Assembly: GCA_014904845.1 (NCBI GenBank)
Contig: MU119209.1
Coordinates: forward strand, 201,380 to 265,379
Origin: Acephala macrosclerotiorum
Lineage: Eukaryota; Ascomycota; Leotiomycetes; Helotiales; Mollisiaceae
DNA length: 64,000 bases
Reading direction: 5' to 3'
The notes under the pieces are model-generated. The model made no database searches. It worked only from the letters and a program-made list of their open reading frames with translations, and was not told the DNA's origin. Below, piece after piece: positions 34,207-46,569 of the stretch. How positions within the stretch are numbered: the first letter of the stretch is position 1; every line of letters begins with the position of its first letter. A program made the position numbers and the translations under genes.

Positions 34207-36247
34207 TCACTTCTCTCCTTGCTTCGACTTTCTATTCGCATGGCCATTTCCATGCTTCTCAGCACCCTCCTCATCACTCAAGCTGCCAACGCTGTAACGA
34301 TCGCGGTCCATATCTTCAGTCGGTGTTCGAACATGAAGCTCGTCCAACTCGCTCTCATCGAAATCTGCCGCCTCCACATCTCTGTTCGTCCTTTTGTTTC
34401 TGAAGCTCTCCAATCCCATACCACTTCTGGTATTCTCTCGAGCTCCACCGAGCGACATTGGAGCATCGCCTCCAAATAGCCCTTTGTAGCCCTTTCTTTG
34501 GCGACGATCTTTCCAGATGTAGTATCCCCAAGCTGCTGCTGCGATGATAACAATAACAAGCACGACTTCTCCGGATTTGTAATAAGCAGACCATTTAGCA
34601 GCTTCAAGCTTAGCAGCCTCCGCTTCTTCAGCGGCAGTGCTGTTGGGGTGACCTCCAACAGAAGTTTCGAGACCTTTCTCACCATCGATACGACTGTCTG
34701 ATGGCTTTCCACCAATGCTGGCAATGTCAACGCCCATGAAACGATCAAGCATGTCGCGTGACCGTCTCGCGTAGTCGAAGGGTACCATATGCGACGAGTT
34801 GTAGAACAGAACATATGTCAAGTTTCTAGCCTCTTGCCAGAATCCAGCAGGTTTGCCTTCAAATGTCCAGTCTCTTCTCGGTGCCCACGTGCCGGCCGAA
34901 AGTTCGAATCCCTTTCCGCCATTCCAGTGCATGTTGCTGATCAACTCTTCCGTTCCAATATGGTTGCAGATGAGATCCTCAGCTCCTGAAAATAGGACGG
35001 TTGGAACTTCGGCAATAAGGTCTGGTAGTATCTGAATAGAAGGCTTGGAGTGGGCTGCTCTGAAAGCGCTACCAACAGCTCCGTTACATTCTGTCCATCC
35101 TGTTCGCTTTCCTGGTGAGACGTGCAGAGCTTCGAGAACATCCTTTCTACGAAGATAAGGAGTAACATCGACCAAGTCCGGAGGCCAGTTCATTCCACAG
35201 CTGGGATATGAATCCTTCAACCTAACGTCGTACATACTAAAGAATATTTATTAGTAAAATCACCTAGAATTGGATGAACAACTTACTTGTAGCATTGTTG
35301 GTCCTTGGTCATAGTCTCCTTCAAGATGTCCTGCAATATCTGCTCACAAACACCGATATCGACTTTATCTTTCGCACCTTCCTCACCCAGAGCTCTCATG
35401 CACACGGCTTGTTGGGTTTCGATTCTCTTCGCCTCCTCCGAATCTCGTTTGACGAGACCTTTCTCATATGCGAATGAGAGATAAGACTTGTATTGCTCTT
35501 CTGGAGAAATCCAGCCATTGCCAATCAGCATCCCCTTCAGCTGCCATGGATGTGCTGCGCCGCCCTTGTTCCTGTCTAATATAGCTTTCGCAATGTACGG
35601 AATGTGTTGACCAGCATAACTCTCTCCAGCGAGGTATAAATCGTCGTGCTCGTACTCTGGAAACAGGGCGAACCATTTCTCGAGGAAAGCGACAAATTGG
35701 TTGGCCATTTCTGGAAGCTCGTGTACGTAGGAATCGGTGTCGACGTAGCTGAAGCCGGTTCCAACAGGACTGTAGTAAATTAGAATTTGCTATTGTGATA
35801 CAATACAGGAGTCGCCGAGAGAAGAAAAACTTACTTGTCCACGAACATGATATTGGCAAATTCTGACCATGCACCGTCCTTCTCTTCTAAAACACCATCT
35901 GGCTTCACACGATATGGGCCAATCTCCATCAAGGCTCCATCCTCTGACGAGCAACCAGGTCCGCCATTGATCCAGATCACAGTCCTTTGCCTATCTCCAA
36001 TGTGTCGGTTCTGAAAATGCCAGAAGAACAAATGTTCATTGTGCTCTAAACCGAGATCGACGTGGCCAGCATGCATCTTCAACAGCGGTCCTGGAGGTGC
36101 TCCTGGGAGAGAATGCACGAAATAATCTGCCTGACTGTTCTGTGCGAAGCTGGTCGAAGCCATCATTGATATCGAAAGTCCCCATGTGAGCAATCTGCCT
36201 CCTACACTTCTTTGTAACCTATCCGGGGCTGTGTTGAAGAGTCGCAT
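34207..36247 (-). CDS. KEX1: Pheromone-processing carboxypeptidase
   Basis: Three exons: 36247-35835, 35769-35287 and 35236-34207; introns of 65 and 50 nt; 641 residues. Start chosen at ATG 36247, giving a secretory signal anchor ([17 protein letters not shown]). This is a serine carboxypeptidase (S10): oxyanion region [15 protein letters not shown], nucleophile Ser in [13 protein letters not shown], Asp in [13 protein letters not shown] and His in SSHMVPFD. After the protease domain come an Ala/Glu-rich stalk, one membrane span ([18 protein letters not shown]) and a cytosolic acidic tail. This is the Kex1 architecture that sets it apart from vacuolar CPY. It removes C-terminal Lys/Arg from peptides cut by Kex2 in the late Golgi. 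Confidence 0.95.
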
Positions 36248-37713
36248 GTTCGATATCGATCCCCGAGGAGGCGGGTCCCTATTGAACGGATATTGTGATC
36301 GCACCGCTCATGAATATCGGACCATGAGATTTATCTCGGATGTCACTGTCCTGGAAGTTCGAGGGATCGGGTTGATTTTGTTGGGTTGCTCAGGCGAAGC
36401 GTGGCCTTGAAAGAAACACGGGAGTACGCGGCTAGTGTCAGAGCTTCCTTTCTTATTGATGAGCCGAAATCGCAGCCCAGCCCTTGGGAAGAAGCAGGTA
36501 TTGACTCTCGAGCTGTCGCCGAGAATGATTGTATTCTTTATTTGAGAGAGGATCTTGGTGTTCTTGGACATTCACGAGGCACAGCTTCTTTGACGACTCT
36601 GGCCTATCGGATTACCCCTGTCACCTTGAATCAACCCGACGTCGGGTATCTTGGCAGTCTAAAATTGGAGCTGGAGGCGCAACGACCAAAATTCACACCA
36701 GGAACAGAAGGAAAGCCCCTTCTTGTTCTTCCCTCAGAATCACCGTCCTGGTGGCCCAAGATTCCCATATTTCTTCCTCTTGAGGACACGACATTCCCAA
36801 ATTCGCCAAAGCAAGCAGAGACCGAACATCACTCGGACCTCCTCTCACCAATCAAAGCGGCTTTTTTTCCGAAGGAGGTGTCGGAAGCTGTTTTACCAGC
36901 AAGACGTGAGACGTCACATGAATCGTATTGAGGATTTCCGTGGCGAGATCACATCGATGGGGATTGCTCGTGTAATGAAGTTCAGATGAACTCTCAAACA
37001 AATCTTGCTCTCGTCATTAAACAAACTTCTCTGAACCCATCAGATACCAAGAATTTGTGGCCTTGAATTGCTTCCCCTGCTATTTCACTAGTGGTAGAGC
37101 TGTGTGGGACAAATTTCCAAACACAGATTTCTGGTCCAGTGTTGCTTCTAGAATGCCTGCTTGAGAGTCTATCTCCTCGATTGCTGTTGTGTCGAGTTGA
37201 CATTAGCAACGTGCTTGTACTTTACTGCTTCCTGTAAACATTTGCTTTAGTCTGGGAGCAATCTTAGGTTCAGAGGGTTGATAGTGAATACAAACCACCA
37301 GCTCCTCAAAAGCACAAAAAGAATTCAAAGCCATAAAATACCACCATTGAGTACCCCATTGAACTCCGCTAGAAACCCACTTTACGCGACTCCCATCTGG
37401 GACGCTCAAGCTCAAGGATAGAAGGATATATGTATATGCATAATTCGGAATGCTCATTGAGTAATCATGTCAAGGAAGCTCAAGCGAACTACCAAAACTA
37501 GCTTTCAACCACTTGATGGTGAATGGGGACTTGGGAGAAACCTTATTCATTTTGGAGTTGGTGAATAGGACATCCTCCTCGCTTAAAGCAAGGCTATTTA
37601 TTGGTGTTGCGATCTATTACAAGAACAAGCCAAGCACCAACTCTTCTTCCTCGTCAAAACATCTTGCAAACAAGATCGATCTGACATCTGACTACTCATT
37701 GTGTATTTCAACC
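36248..37713. promoter_or_regulatory. 1.47-kb divergent region between KEX1 and the 2EXR gene
   Basis: Holds both promoters. A plus frame at 36386-36931 stays open for 181 codons but has no ATG anywhere, so I do not call it a gene. The 5' side of the 2EXR gene has an open frame back to 37513. Confidence 0.4.
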
Positions 37714-39040
37714 ATGTCTTTTCAATCGCAAATCGTCGAGGTCAGCGCTCCCGACTATGTGCATTCAACCATGCCTCATCCTCTGAATCCTACAACTCTA
37801 CCCATCACTGTACCACAAGCGCAATCACGACATTCCGTTGCTATTCTCGACTTGCGAGACGAACAGGAGCCCAATACAAAAATCACAACAGAACATCAAC
37901 AACCAATGGCGCAATTCAATAGCGTGTTGCTTACCACAGTCCCGGACGTACAAGGCAACCCGGAAGTCGATCTACCAAAATCCAGCGATCAACCAATTTT
38001 TGCGCAGCCGAACAACCCTCCCACAAGTGTACAATCGAAAGACACCATAGAACCAGGCACAGAACTGCGAATCAACTCTCAGGGAGAAACTACTACCCGG
38101 TCAGATCAGCAAGTCAGGGGAAAGCCTCTTGTCACATTTCACCCTTTCCCGCGCCTTCCAACAGAGTTGCGCCTGAAGATCTGGAAATTTGCGCTACCAC
38201 CACCAACAACATTCTCACTGAATGGATATGTCGAGCAATCACCATCACTACCACTCTTCTTCGAGGAGCGCCAAAGCACCTTTGTGCCTACCTCGAAGCC
38301 AACGCGCGCGGTCGCCTTCCTCCGAGCCAGTTTCGAGTCTCGAGAGGTGTATATGTCCGAATTCCCTTCAGTATTACCATTCAGAGTTTGGGTGAGCCAC
38401 CTTTCGTTTGACTCGTTGCTTTGTGCCCTCTTGCCTTGAGTATCTCATTCTAGGAGATTGGCCTCGTCTGCCCAGCGCTCTGGAAGCCGTGGGGGGAAAA
38501 GTACTAACTCCCATATTCCGCACTTAGGGAAACTTTCAACAATACTCCATGGACTGGCACGATGACAGAGACCCAATCCCAGACTTGACTTTCGGTCAGC
38601 TCCGCTTCGGATCCCAGGACGCATTCTTCGTCAACGAGGACGACATGTGGGGAATGATTCTTAACCGATCATTCTGGCGCGCGCTGAAGCAACAAGGCTG
38701 GACCAAAGACGTTAAAACCCTCTCCATAGACTTGATTTCTTACTTGGGTCTTGAGATACCAAAGTTCATTGCCATTCTGGTTCACTTCACTGGGCTCGAG
38801 ATGGTTGTTGTTTTTTCTAATCAAGCTTCGTCCGCGAATACAGCCGGTATGCGGAAGTTGAGGATCAACTGGGAAAGAATCAAGCAGGCCATTCTTGCAA
38901 AGAAGATAAAGGGGGTTGGAATTCCAAGAATTGTGTTTCGGATCCAGGAAACGGGGATGATTTCGAAATCTTTGAATAGACCGGTGAACGAATACGGGAG
39001 ATCGGGAACAGGTGTACAGGTACTTGACATTAGGGGATAG
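37714..39040 (+). CDS. 2EXR-domain protein
   Basis: Exons 37714-38391 and 38528-39040 with a 136-nt intron (GTGAGC...CTTAG); 396 residues. ATG 37714 (ACC-ATG context) begins MSFQSQIVEV; the open frame extends upstream, so a longer form is possible. Residues 1-145 are disordered. The 2EXR signature follows: FHPFPRLPTELRLKIWKFAL, then TRAVAFLRASFESREVY, and after the intron VNEDDMWGMI and KTLSIDLISYL. 2EXR proteins are an expanded, fungal-specific family with F-box-like openings; their biochemical role is not established. Lineage-specific expansion is common. Confidence 0.85.
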
Positions 39041-39383
39041 TAATCGTAGAAAACATCTTTGACTTTACTAATGTCTCGTCTGTCTTCCCTCACTCTAATG
39101 TGCAACTTTCGAATGATGTTTTGCCTAACCTGTATATACTATTCCCCACCCAGACGCCTCACCAATTCCATCAATGCACCGCTAGATCGTCGTTTTTAAA
39201 AGGGAAAAGGTTAGAAGGTTGTTTCATGTATTTACAGACACCTGTTACTCCAATACAAAATCGAGAATTTAATCTCTCATCTTTTCTATTCAATTCAACC
39301 TCTCATTCAAGGCACCTCATGAACCACAGCCTTCGCACCCCCCCGGTCCAACCCATGCACCCGATTCTCTCCCTCCACACTTC
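39041..39383. other. Convergent gap, nothing recognised
   Basis: About 340 bp between the 2EXR gene and a broken minus-strand gene. Short frames only. Confidence 0.4.
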
Positions 39384-40208
39384 TCAACTCAGCCTGTGTA
39401 CCTTGCGTGGTCTACGTCCCGGAGTCATAGGACTTACCCCATCTTGCCCATTTCCGTTCACTCCATATCCCGGCGTCCCAGCATACATATACTTATTGTC
39501 CGTCTGCTGATGTAGTGTAGTCAAATACTCTTTCTGCAGATTCGCCTTTCGGCGATGGCGTGAAATAAAGAAAATTACCGAGAGCGAGGTTAGCTGCGAC
39601 GGCTACTTCGGCTCTGATTCCTGCTTTGGCACCAGATGAGAGGTCTGACTAAGTGGAGGAGGAAAAAGGTGGAGGTTGGCGTGGACGTGCTGGTTGTGAT
39701 AGCTGCGCCTATGGTTGCTGTGCTCATTGTTGTTGGCGTAGCTGTGGCAGAGCTCGACGATGTCGTAGAATTACTGATCACGAATGCAGCGCTTAAGACT
39801 TGCTCGCTGAACTGTGTTCCGTTGACGAGGAAGAAATTGAAGGTATGGCCTTGGGCGAGACTGTTGCTGTTTCCGAGGGCGACGGCGTTCCATTGGCAAT
39901 TTTGAGATGTGTGATTGGGTATATTAGCCAGAATAAGGTTAGTAAGTCTATTTGAATGGAGATCGAATGGATGGCTTATAAAGAAGCCAGAATATGTTAC
40001 TGTCTGCTTCAGCTAGGACCCCGAGGGATATCCCAGAGTAGTCATTACTGGCGTTCTCCCATTCGATTGTGTACTGCTCGCTAATGATCAAGGCCAGAGC
40101 TCCATCTGGTCCTGGAGGATTGGTGAATCATGCAACACCAGCTACTGTTGTTGTGAACAGCCAGATGGCAAATTGGAATTTGATGAGTTGCTTTACAAAA
40201 GAAGACAT
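39384..40208 (-). pseudogene. Broken single-pass cell-surface protein (Kre9/Knh-like opening)
   Basis: From ATG 40208 a signal-peptide-like start (IKFQFAIWLFTTTVAGVA) runs into an in-frame TGA at 40128-40130. The frame then continues with FTNPPGPDG and YTIEWENASNDYSGISLG, the opening seen in fungal Ser/Thr-rich surface proteins with Kre9/Knh1-like domains. Next come QNCQWNAVALGNSNSLAQGH, a Thr/Ser-rich stalk, LSSGAKAGI before a membrane span, and in yet another frame VIFFISRHRRKANLQKEYL and a tail ending GRRPRKVHRLS. The stalk-to-TM region needs two frame changes, one near a run of five T, and contains a TAG. All parts of a signal-ectodomain-stalk-TM-tail protein remain, so this is a fairly recent pseudogene. 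Confidence 0.7.
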
Positions 40209-42168
40209 CGTTCAAATCATAAGTTACGATAGCCTGAGGACATTAGAAAACGCTCACAAAGCAGAAACATCTAGCATCTGATGACAGGCTTGACAGAAAG
40301 ATATCAGAAAAGATTCAGAGCACGTCCCACAATCTTAAATAGACTATCCACTCTAGCAGGCAAGGGATCCTCTCTGCAACTTTGCTCAAGCAGAGCAGAT
40401 CTCAGGAATCATATGTCAGATAAAGGTAAGCCGTACTAGCTAGGCTTCTATTGCTGAAGTGCTGAAGGTCTGAACTCTTTAAAATCGGGAAAGCTTGACG
40501 TGAATAGACCGTAGAGTTCATGCCGTTGAGTTTTTGCAGGGCTGAAGATCCAACACCCACCTGTTTGGTTTGCTGACAGTCTTCAAAGATTGGGATGAGC
40601 TACACTTAGCCTCAATTTCCCTTGGGATCTCTCGAAATGCACCCAAGCATCGTCCGCTTTCGAGGCTTGATTCGGACAAGGAAGGAAAAAGTATGTTTAG
40701 TAGGGTATGTTATTAGTTCACACTAGTGCCCAGGAGAGAAAAGCGAGTCGCAGGACGGGAGGCTTCAGTCGCTGGGTTCAAAAGGTGGCTGTGATGGAGA
40801 AGTTTCAAGATTTTCAAGAGGATGGATTCGCAGCACTGCAGCTGCTTCAGACAGGAACAACATCATAGTGCGAAAACTCAAAATAGTGATTCAGAGTGGG
40901 AATTGCTGAAACGATCTCTCAGTGAAGTATGTCCCTGTGCTTGCAATCCTGGCAGTTGTGGGCGAAGCAGTATCGCAGACAGCCTCCTCGAACTCGAGGT
41001 ATTGCCGCACGACTTCACGTCTTGCAGAACTTCCTGCACAACAATCTTGATCAGCGAGTTTGACGAGCTGATCATCTAGGCGACACTTGTCGAGTGGTCG
41101 CAAGGTCCGACGATAGTGTTGATGTTTAATGTTGAAGCTGCAGCTAAAAAGGACGTTGATGTCTCGCTCCTTCGCAAATGGCTGCTAATTAACAGATCCG
41201 CGACTTCGGGTCCGGGAAATTTTGTCAAGCTTCACAGATCAATTTAGGAACTGTCCAACAAGATGCTGGCGATCGATGATTTGCGAAGGACGATTGAGCT
41301 TTAATCTTGTGTTTATTCCTCCCACGTGAGTTGATTTTTATCTGCTTGCATCTTTGGTATTGAGATTCCGGATTGGCGAGATGTTGGCGGACCAGCAAGA
41401 TGGGACACTTCTCTTATCTCACAATAACATTGTACGCCTAAACTTGGGATGTTTCGAGATGTTAAATGTCTGTATCCAAGACAGATGACTTTCAAGTTGG
41501 ATTGTCCGGACAGCTTGTCAACATTCCTGAGATTTGAATGTCCTCGGACTTCTTGGACTTGCTCTTTTTTCCGAATGTCCCAACTCAGCTAAGACTACAA
41601 GGAGACTACATCCATAGACTTTCCCAAGAGTGTCACCTTTGAAACCCATTTCCCATTTCTGATCAACTCACTTTCTCTTCGCCTTCGGCATTGGCATTGC
41701 TTTTATCCCACCTACTTCATCACGTCAAATTTAGCTAGCCCTCCCTTTCGTCGTTTCTCAACTACACAAATCTTTAAGTTCGAGTGAAAGCTTTCACCTA
41801 AGCTTATTCGCGTAAGCCAATCACTTGCCAATCACGTACTTGACCTCAATCCTTGGCTTCTACCATGTCTTAGGAAATAATTGCTCCTCTGACAATCTAC
41901 TTAGACTTCAAATTCAGCCGCAACGAGATTCAGTGGATGAAGAAAATGCTACGCAAATCAAATCCATCGTTTTGCTATCTACTACATGCAATAATGCAAG
42001 TATGTTTCGAGACTCTTTACTTCGAGGCTATATTTTCCCTCCATCCCTTCATAAAATCAACGCCGCGGCAAAATGCATATGATACGAGCCGATGTATGCA
42101 AAAGGCACTCCGGCCATGCCTTCTAATGAGAACGCCTCCCAAAATACCAATGCAAATGAAGAGAACTT
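40209..42168. other. 1.96-kb gap with no confident gene
   Basis: Frames at 40822-41103 on both strands and at 41825-42200 are short and motif-free. The right end is the 3' side of DRE2, the left end the 5' side of the broken surface-protein gene. Confidence 0.4.
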
Positions 42169-43256
42169 TTACAGCTGAACATCATTGTTTAGAAGTCTGA
42201 CTTCCTCACCAGGCTTGAAAGCTGGCATGCCGATGTACGGACATCCATCACAACGGAACGCATCGCCCAAGCTGCAGTTACCACAAGAGCCAACTTTTCC
42301 TTGGACAGTAAAGTCGACTTCGGCGAGATCATCAGCTCCAAGCTTTAGGGTCTTGAGTTGGGCGTCCGCCTCCGCGCGCTTGGCTGCGTCTTCGGCTTCG
42401 AGTGTTTGAGCGAGGCCGCAGGTGCAGTCTTTGCATGCTCGACGACGCTTGCCGACTCGTGGGATACACTCGGCAGCTATAGTATGTTAGTAGGTATCAT
42501 GGTAGAGACTGAGATAGACTTACGGATATTGACAGGTCTCTTAAGATCCTCCTCCGTGAGCAGAGTATCCTCGTCGATGAGCTCGTCATCATCGTCGTCC
42601 TCTCCAGTGATCATAGGCTCTCCAAAGTCATCACTGAAGTCCACAAATCCAACACCAGCCGGCTTGACTTTAGGTCCGGTCATATCAACACTCTTCCTCT
42701 TACCATTGACCTGAACATTTGTAGTTGCCACCTCAGGACTAGTATTCGAGACCGCACCCTTATCCTTTCTCCGCAGCAAACGCAGAGGAACAGCCTCACT
42801 AGCACTATAATCTGGCTTAACCATCGAATTTCCCTCAGTAACCAAACCAGCCAAAATAGCCTCCCTCAACTCCACCCCACTAACATTCTTCCCAAACGTG
42901 CCATCTTGCGCCTGCAGCTTCCCCCCAGCCTTCAACGCGCTCACAATCCTTGCAAAAACATCTCGACTAAGCAATTGTGTGGATTCGGTACACGTGCCAT
43001 CTGCGTCGGTGAGAATGAGGATCAAGTCGTAAGTCGAGTCAGGGAGAGTGACTAGCCCCGCAGACAAGCGATCGAGCATTTGCAAGTCGGTGACTGAGCG
43101 GTCATGAGAGGCGAGGGCATTTCGGAGGTTCTCTTCGTGGCTGGAGATAGAAGGGGGCGCGAGGAGGAGGGTTCGTTTGTTGAAGGAAGAGGCCTTTGTG
43201 GTTGAGACTACCGGGTTGAAATCGGAGTCATTGTCTATCATGAATGAGGGGGCCAT
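42169..43256 (-). CDS. DRE2: Fe-S cluster assembly protein, anamorsin/CIAPIN1
   Basis: Exons 43256-42524 and 42476-42169 with a 47-nt intron; 346 residues. The N-terminal half is a methyltransferase-like domain without cofactor motifs ([12 protein letters not shown]), as in the family. An acidic linker ([20 protein letters not shown]) follows. After the intron come the two cluster-binding motifs: [17 protein letters not shown] (Cx11Cx2CxC) and [17 protein letters not shown] (Cx2Cx7Cx2C). Dre2 takes electrons from the flavoprotein Tah18 to drive cytosolic Fe-S assembly and ribonucleotide reductase cofactor formation; an essential gene in yeast. All eight cysteines are present. Confidence 0.96.
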
Positions 43257-43947
43257 CTTTGCTGGACTGCGCTCGTTCTTTGCTGTGAAGTTTCGGTAGG
43301 TGAAGTCTTCAAGAGCAGTGTCCTAGGCTCTTAAAAGAGGTTGTTGCGCGAAGATTGTGAGGAAGACAGACCTTTGTTGCGGAGATGCAATATCGAAAAA
43401 TAATTTCTAAGCATGCCGAGGAGGTTTCTCATCCAAAAAACGAACGCCCCCCACTGGCGCAGGTCCGACCCCGGCCAGCATGACGAAGCCACTAAACGGG
43501 CACGTGAGGTGCCATCGACAGTGCCGCTACTGCCCCGCGCTAGAACCAAGTGGGTCCATAACGCTTTCCCCAGGTTTCCCTCCTGCTCTCATGAGCTTTG
43601 AGATGAAAGAAAAGTATAGGAAATAGTATTGTTGTCAACGCAAAGACCCAATGTGCAGTAACATCGTAGTAATGGATAATTACCCCTTAAATAATGTATT
43701 GAATTGATACGTGGGTGGCAATAGAAGTGGAGTGAGCCGGGGAGCTTGGACGTGTACCTGACGAAAGGTAGTCATAGGGTCACGCGATTACTATGGAGCC
43801 CGCCTGCAGTGCCTCCCTTTAAGAACCTCATCTTCTTCCATCTTCCACCTCTTCTTCTCTTCTTCATACTATCTCAAGAATCAAACAGCGTCACAACAAG
43901 TTCGATCTCAATCTACAAACCTCTCAATCAATACCCAAACCGCAATC
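43257..43947. promoter_or_regulatory. Divergent promoter region, DRE2 and STF2-like gene
   Basis: About 690 bp. The right end is a pyrimidine-rich stretch (43820-43945), probably the 5' UTR of the STF2-like gene, ending at the first exon border. Confidence 0.45.
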
Positions 43948-44813
43948 AGTAAGTGATCCCCAGCTTTCCGTTTGTGTTTACCCCGCCTCGTGCGTCAGCT
44001 TCCATCCCTTTGTTCCCAATTGCATCTTTGGACAGGTGTCCAATATCACCTCAATGCCCCCAACAACTCCTTCATTACATCCATTGAATTTCTGCTGACC
44101 TCATTGACAGTGGGAAAGACCACCAAGTTTAATGACCGCGGTATGGAGTCTCCACCTTCCTCCTGTTCCCTTATCTGTTCGAATTCATTATCTCCCTCGA
44201 CAACCTTCAATCCATTCAGCATAGATGCTCTTATCTCTTCACTCTCACAACTTGGTTGAATATGTGAAGCTGATCCCTTTTGCTTTTAGACCACGCCGGA
44301 TTGGCTGATGGTACTGCCGTCGCTACCGAAGTAAGCATACCTGTCCATCCTATATTTCCTTTTTGAGATTATCCTATCAGTCAGCTAACTGCAGACCTCA
44401 ACAGCATCTTCCCCGCTACTTCGCCAAGTCTGGTCATGTCGACGCCGACCCCAAGAAGATCAAGAAGAACGGTGCTGGCAAGGGCGGATGGTTAGTACCA
44501 CAATCTCATGATCGAGGCAAATTGTTTCTGGAGGACAAGGCTCACACATATACATAGGGGAGTCGATGGTGATGAAGTCCAAGATGAAGGCTTCAACCTT
44601 GCCAATGCCCGTCGCCGCTCCAACAGCAGCAGCTACACCGCTGGCTTGAAGGACTTCAAGACCAAGTTCGAGCATGTTGAGCAAGAACCTGTCTTCGAGG
44701 AGGAGCTACACGGTGCTCAAGAGGAGGACGAAGAGCTTCCATCTGCTCGTCGTGTCAATACCGAGTCCTCTGATGGCAGCATCGATGAGGATGAGAAGCC
44801 AAAGAGCGCTTAG
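43948..44813 (+). CDS. STF2-like stress protein with start codon split by an intron
   Basis: Coding exons: 43948 (the A of ATG only), 44111-44140, 44290-44330, 44405-44490 and 44558-44813; introns of 162, 149, 74 and 67 nt; 137 residues. Exon 1 ends CAATCA before GTAAGT and the next exon begins TGGGAAAG after ACAG, so ATG forms only after splicing. No other in-frame ATG precedes the conserved part. The protein contains HLPRYFAKSGHVDADPKKIK and NGAGKGGWG, matching the core of yeast Stf2/Tfs-type proteins, then RRRSNSSSYTAG and FKTKFEHVE and an acidic tail. Stf2 was described as an ATPase-stabilising factor and acts in desiccation tolerance (family knowledge). Confidence 0.85.
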
Positions 44814-45326
44814 GTTGGCGTAATTCGGATCCAGAAGTAGTCGCTGCTATTATCATGGTTGTGGGATATCAGGCAGACATGGTTGTTGTCTGCTGGCGGA
44901 TAGCAGGCTTATAACTTCGGGTCGTATTTAGCATCGTGGCATCGATGATTTGACTGGCTTTCGTTTTATCGAAGACCAGCTTGTACTTTAGCTACCGGAA
45001 CTTCACAAAGGCATAGAAGGGTTGCCCAGTAAGATGCGTTCCAGTTATGTTTGATGTGACTGATCAGAATGCAACTCTGACATCTCCTAAGCCGAATGCT
45101 CCAATTGATGAATAAAAGATGCCTGGAAGATACCCGTCCTCATCTATAAATGTCCAAAATCGGTCCACCCTCCCAATCCGTCCAACGCCGAGGTAAAATC
45201 CCGAGGCCCTGGAAGCGAGGAGGAAAACCCCACCTCCCATTCTCTTTACCCCCATTTAGTAAACAAACAACTTATAAATCCAAAAGAAACTCCTGCAACC
45301 TCCTTCGTCCATCTCCAGACTTAAAA
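44814..45326. other. Intergenic between two plus-strand genes
   Basis: About 510 bp: 3' flank of the STF2-like gene and promoter of the SDR gene. Nothing else recognised. Confidence 0.4.
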
Positions 45327-46569
45327 ATGCCATACTCACTCAAAGGACGAAACGTTCTCGTGACAGGCGGATCAAGGTACGTAACCTAACTGTCACGAGT
45401 CAGATTCCAGGCTCAGAATGCGGGGTACTCGATGTCCCGCGTCGACGTCTGTGCTGAAAGGTCCACGTTATTGGCCCCCCTTGGGAACGGCGTTACATCA
45501 CGGGCGTTTTGAGTTTCTGCATTTGATGTGGAGCTGAAGACGACGCTCGCTGGGCTAACTGGAAAACGAAAATAGGGGTCTTGGAGAGCTAATTAGCGTG
45601 AAGTTTGCTCAGGAGGGATGCAATGTTGCGATAAATTATAACGTGAGCGAGGGGAGAGCGAAGGGTGTTAAGGAGATGATTGAGAAGGATGAGAGGTGTG
45701 TGGGTGTGAAAGCTGTTGTTGTTGGTGGTGTGAGTTTTCTCTCTTCCGTTATCTGGTAGAAGTTGGAGTGATCTCGAAGCTATGAATGTGAATGAAAAGG
45801 TACTGATCGAGAGGACAGGACATGGGCAAAGAGGAAGATGTCATCAAAACAATCAAAGAAACCATTTCTCAACTCGGTGGTCTCGACATCATTATCTCCA
45901 ACGCAGGATACACACGCTTTTCCTCCTTCGCCGACCTCTCGGCTCCCACGACTGAGGATTGGGATACATGTTACGCTGTCAATGTAAAAGCCCAAGCAAT
46001 ACTCCTCCGAGAGGCTCTACCAACCTTCACTACCAACCCCGAAGGAGGGGCACTTATCATCACAAGTTCGATTGCGGGACGCGTTCCTGGGGGAAGTTCT
46101 ATGCCGTATTCTGTTACGAAGGCGGCGCAGTTGCATTTGATGAGGTGTTTGGCCGCTACGCAAGGGCCGAAGGTTAGGGTCAATGCTGTGTTACCGGGTT
46201 TGTTGAAGACTGAGTGGGTGAGTTAAGATACCTTCTTGTCTTGACTCGGGAAGGCAAAGGAGAGGAGGGGGGGATGGACCACGTACTAATGAAAAGCAGG
46301 GAATCAAGTACGGCGCCGATTCAATGGAAGAATTGGAGAAGAAAGCATGGTTGAAGAGAGATGTTGAATTTCTTGCCAGAAGACCAGAGAGATTAAAAGA
46401 CTAATGCCAACAGACTGATATGGATGACTGTGCTCAAGCATACATCGACATTGCGAAGAACAATTCGCTGACTGGACAGAGAATTCAAATCGGTATGTGC
46501 TTCGACTTTGATCTTAACAATCTGGGGCTAATTGGGATCTCAGACTCGGGGTTGGGACATAATGACTAG
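45327..46569 (+). CDS. Short-chain dehydrogenase/reductase
   Basis: Six exons: 45327-45376, 45576-45729, 45819-46217, 46300-46362, 46414-46492 and 46544-46569; 256 residues, the normal SDR length. The cofactor loop TGGSRGLGE spans intron 1, IISNAGY is the NAG motif, and the catalytic Ser lies in IITSSIAGRV with MPYSVTKAA supplying Tyr and Lys. KVRVNAVLPGLLKTEW is the usual PG motif. The C terminus is LTGQRIQIDSGLGHND. The family uses NAD(P)H to reduce ketones or oxidise alcohols; the FabG-like pattern fits many substrates, so I do not name one. The donor of intron 4 (GTTGAA) is weak; other borders fit consensus. Confidence 0.9.

Noticed and set aside
36386..36931. 181-codon plus-strand open frame between KEX1 and the 2EXR gene
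   Set aside because: It opens with TTG and has no ATG anywhere, no domain, and lies in the expected divergent promoter.
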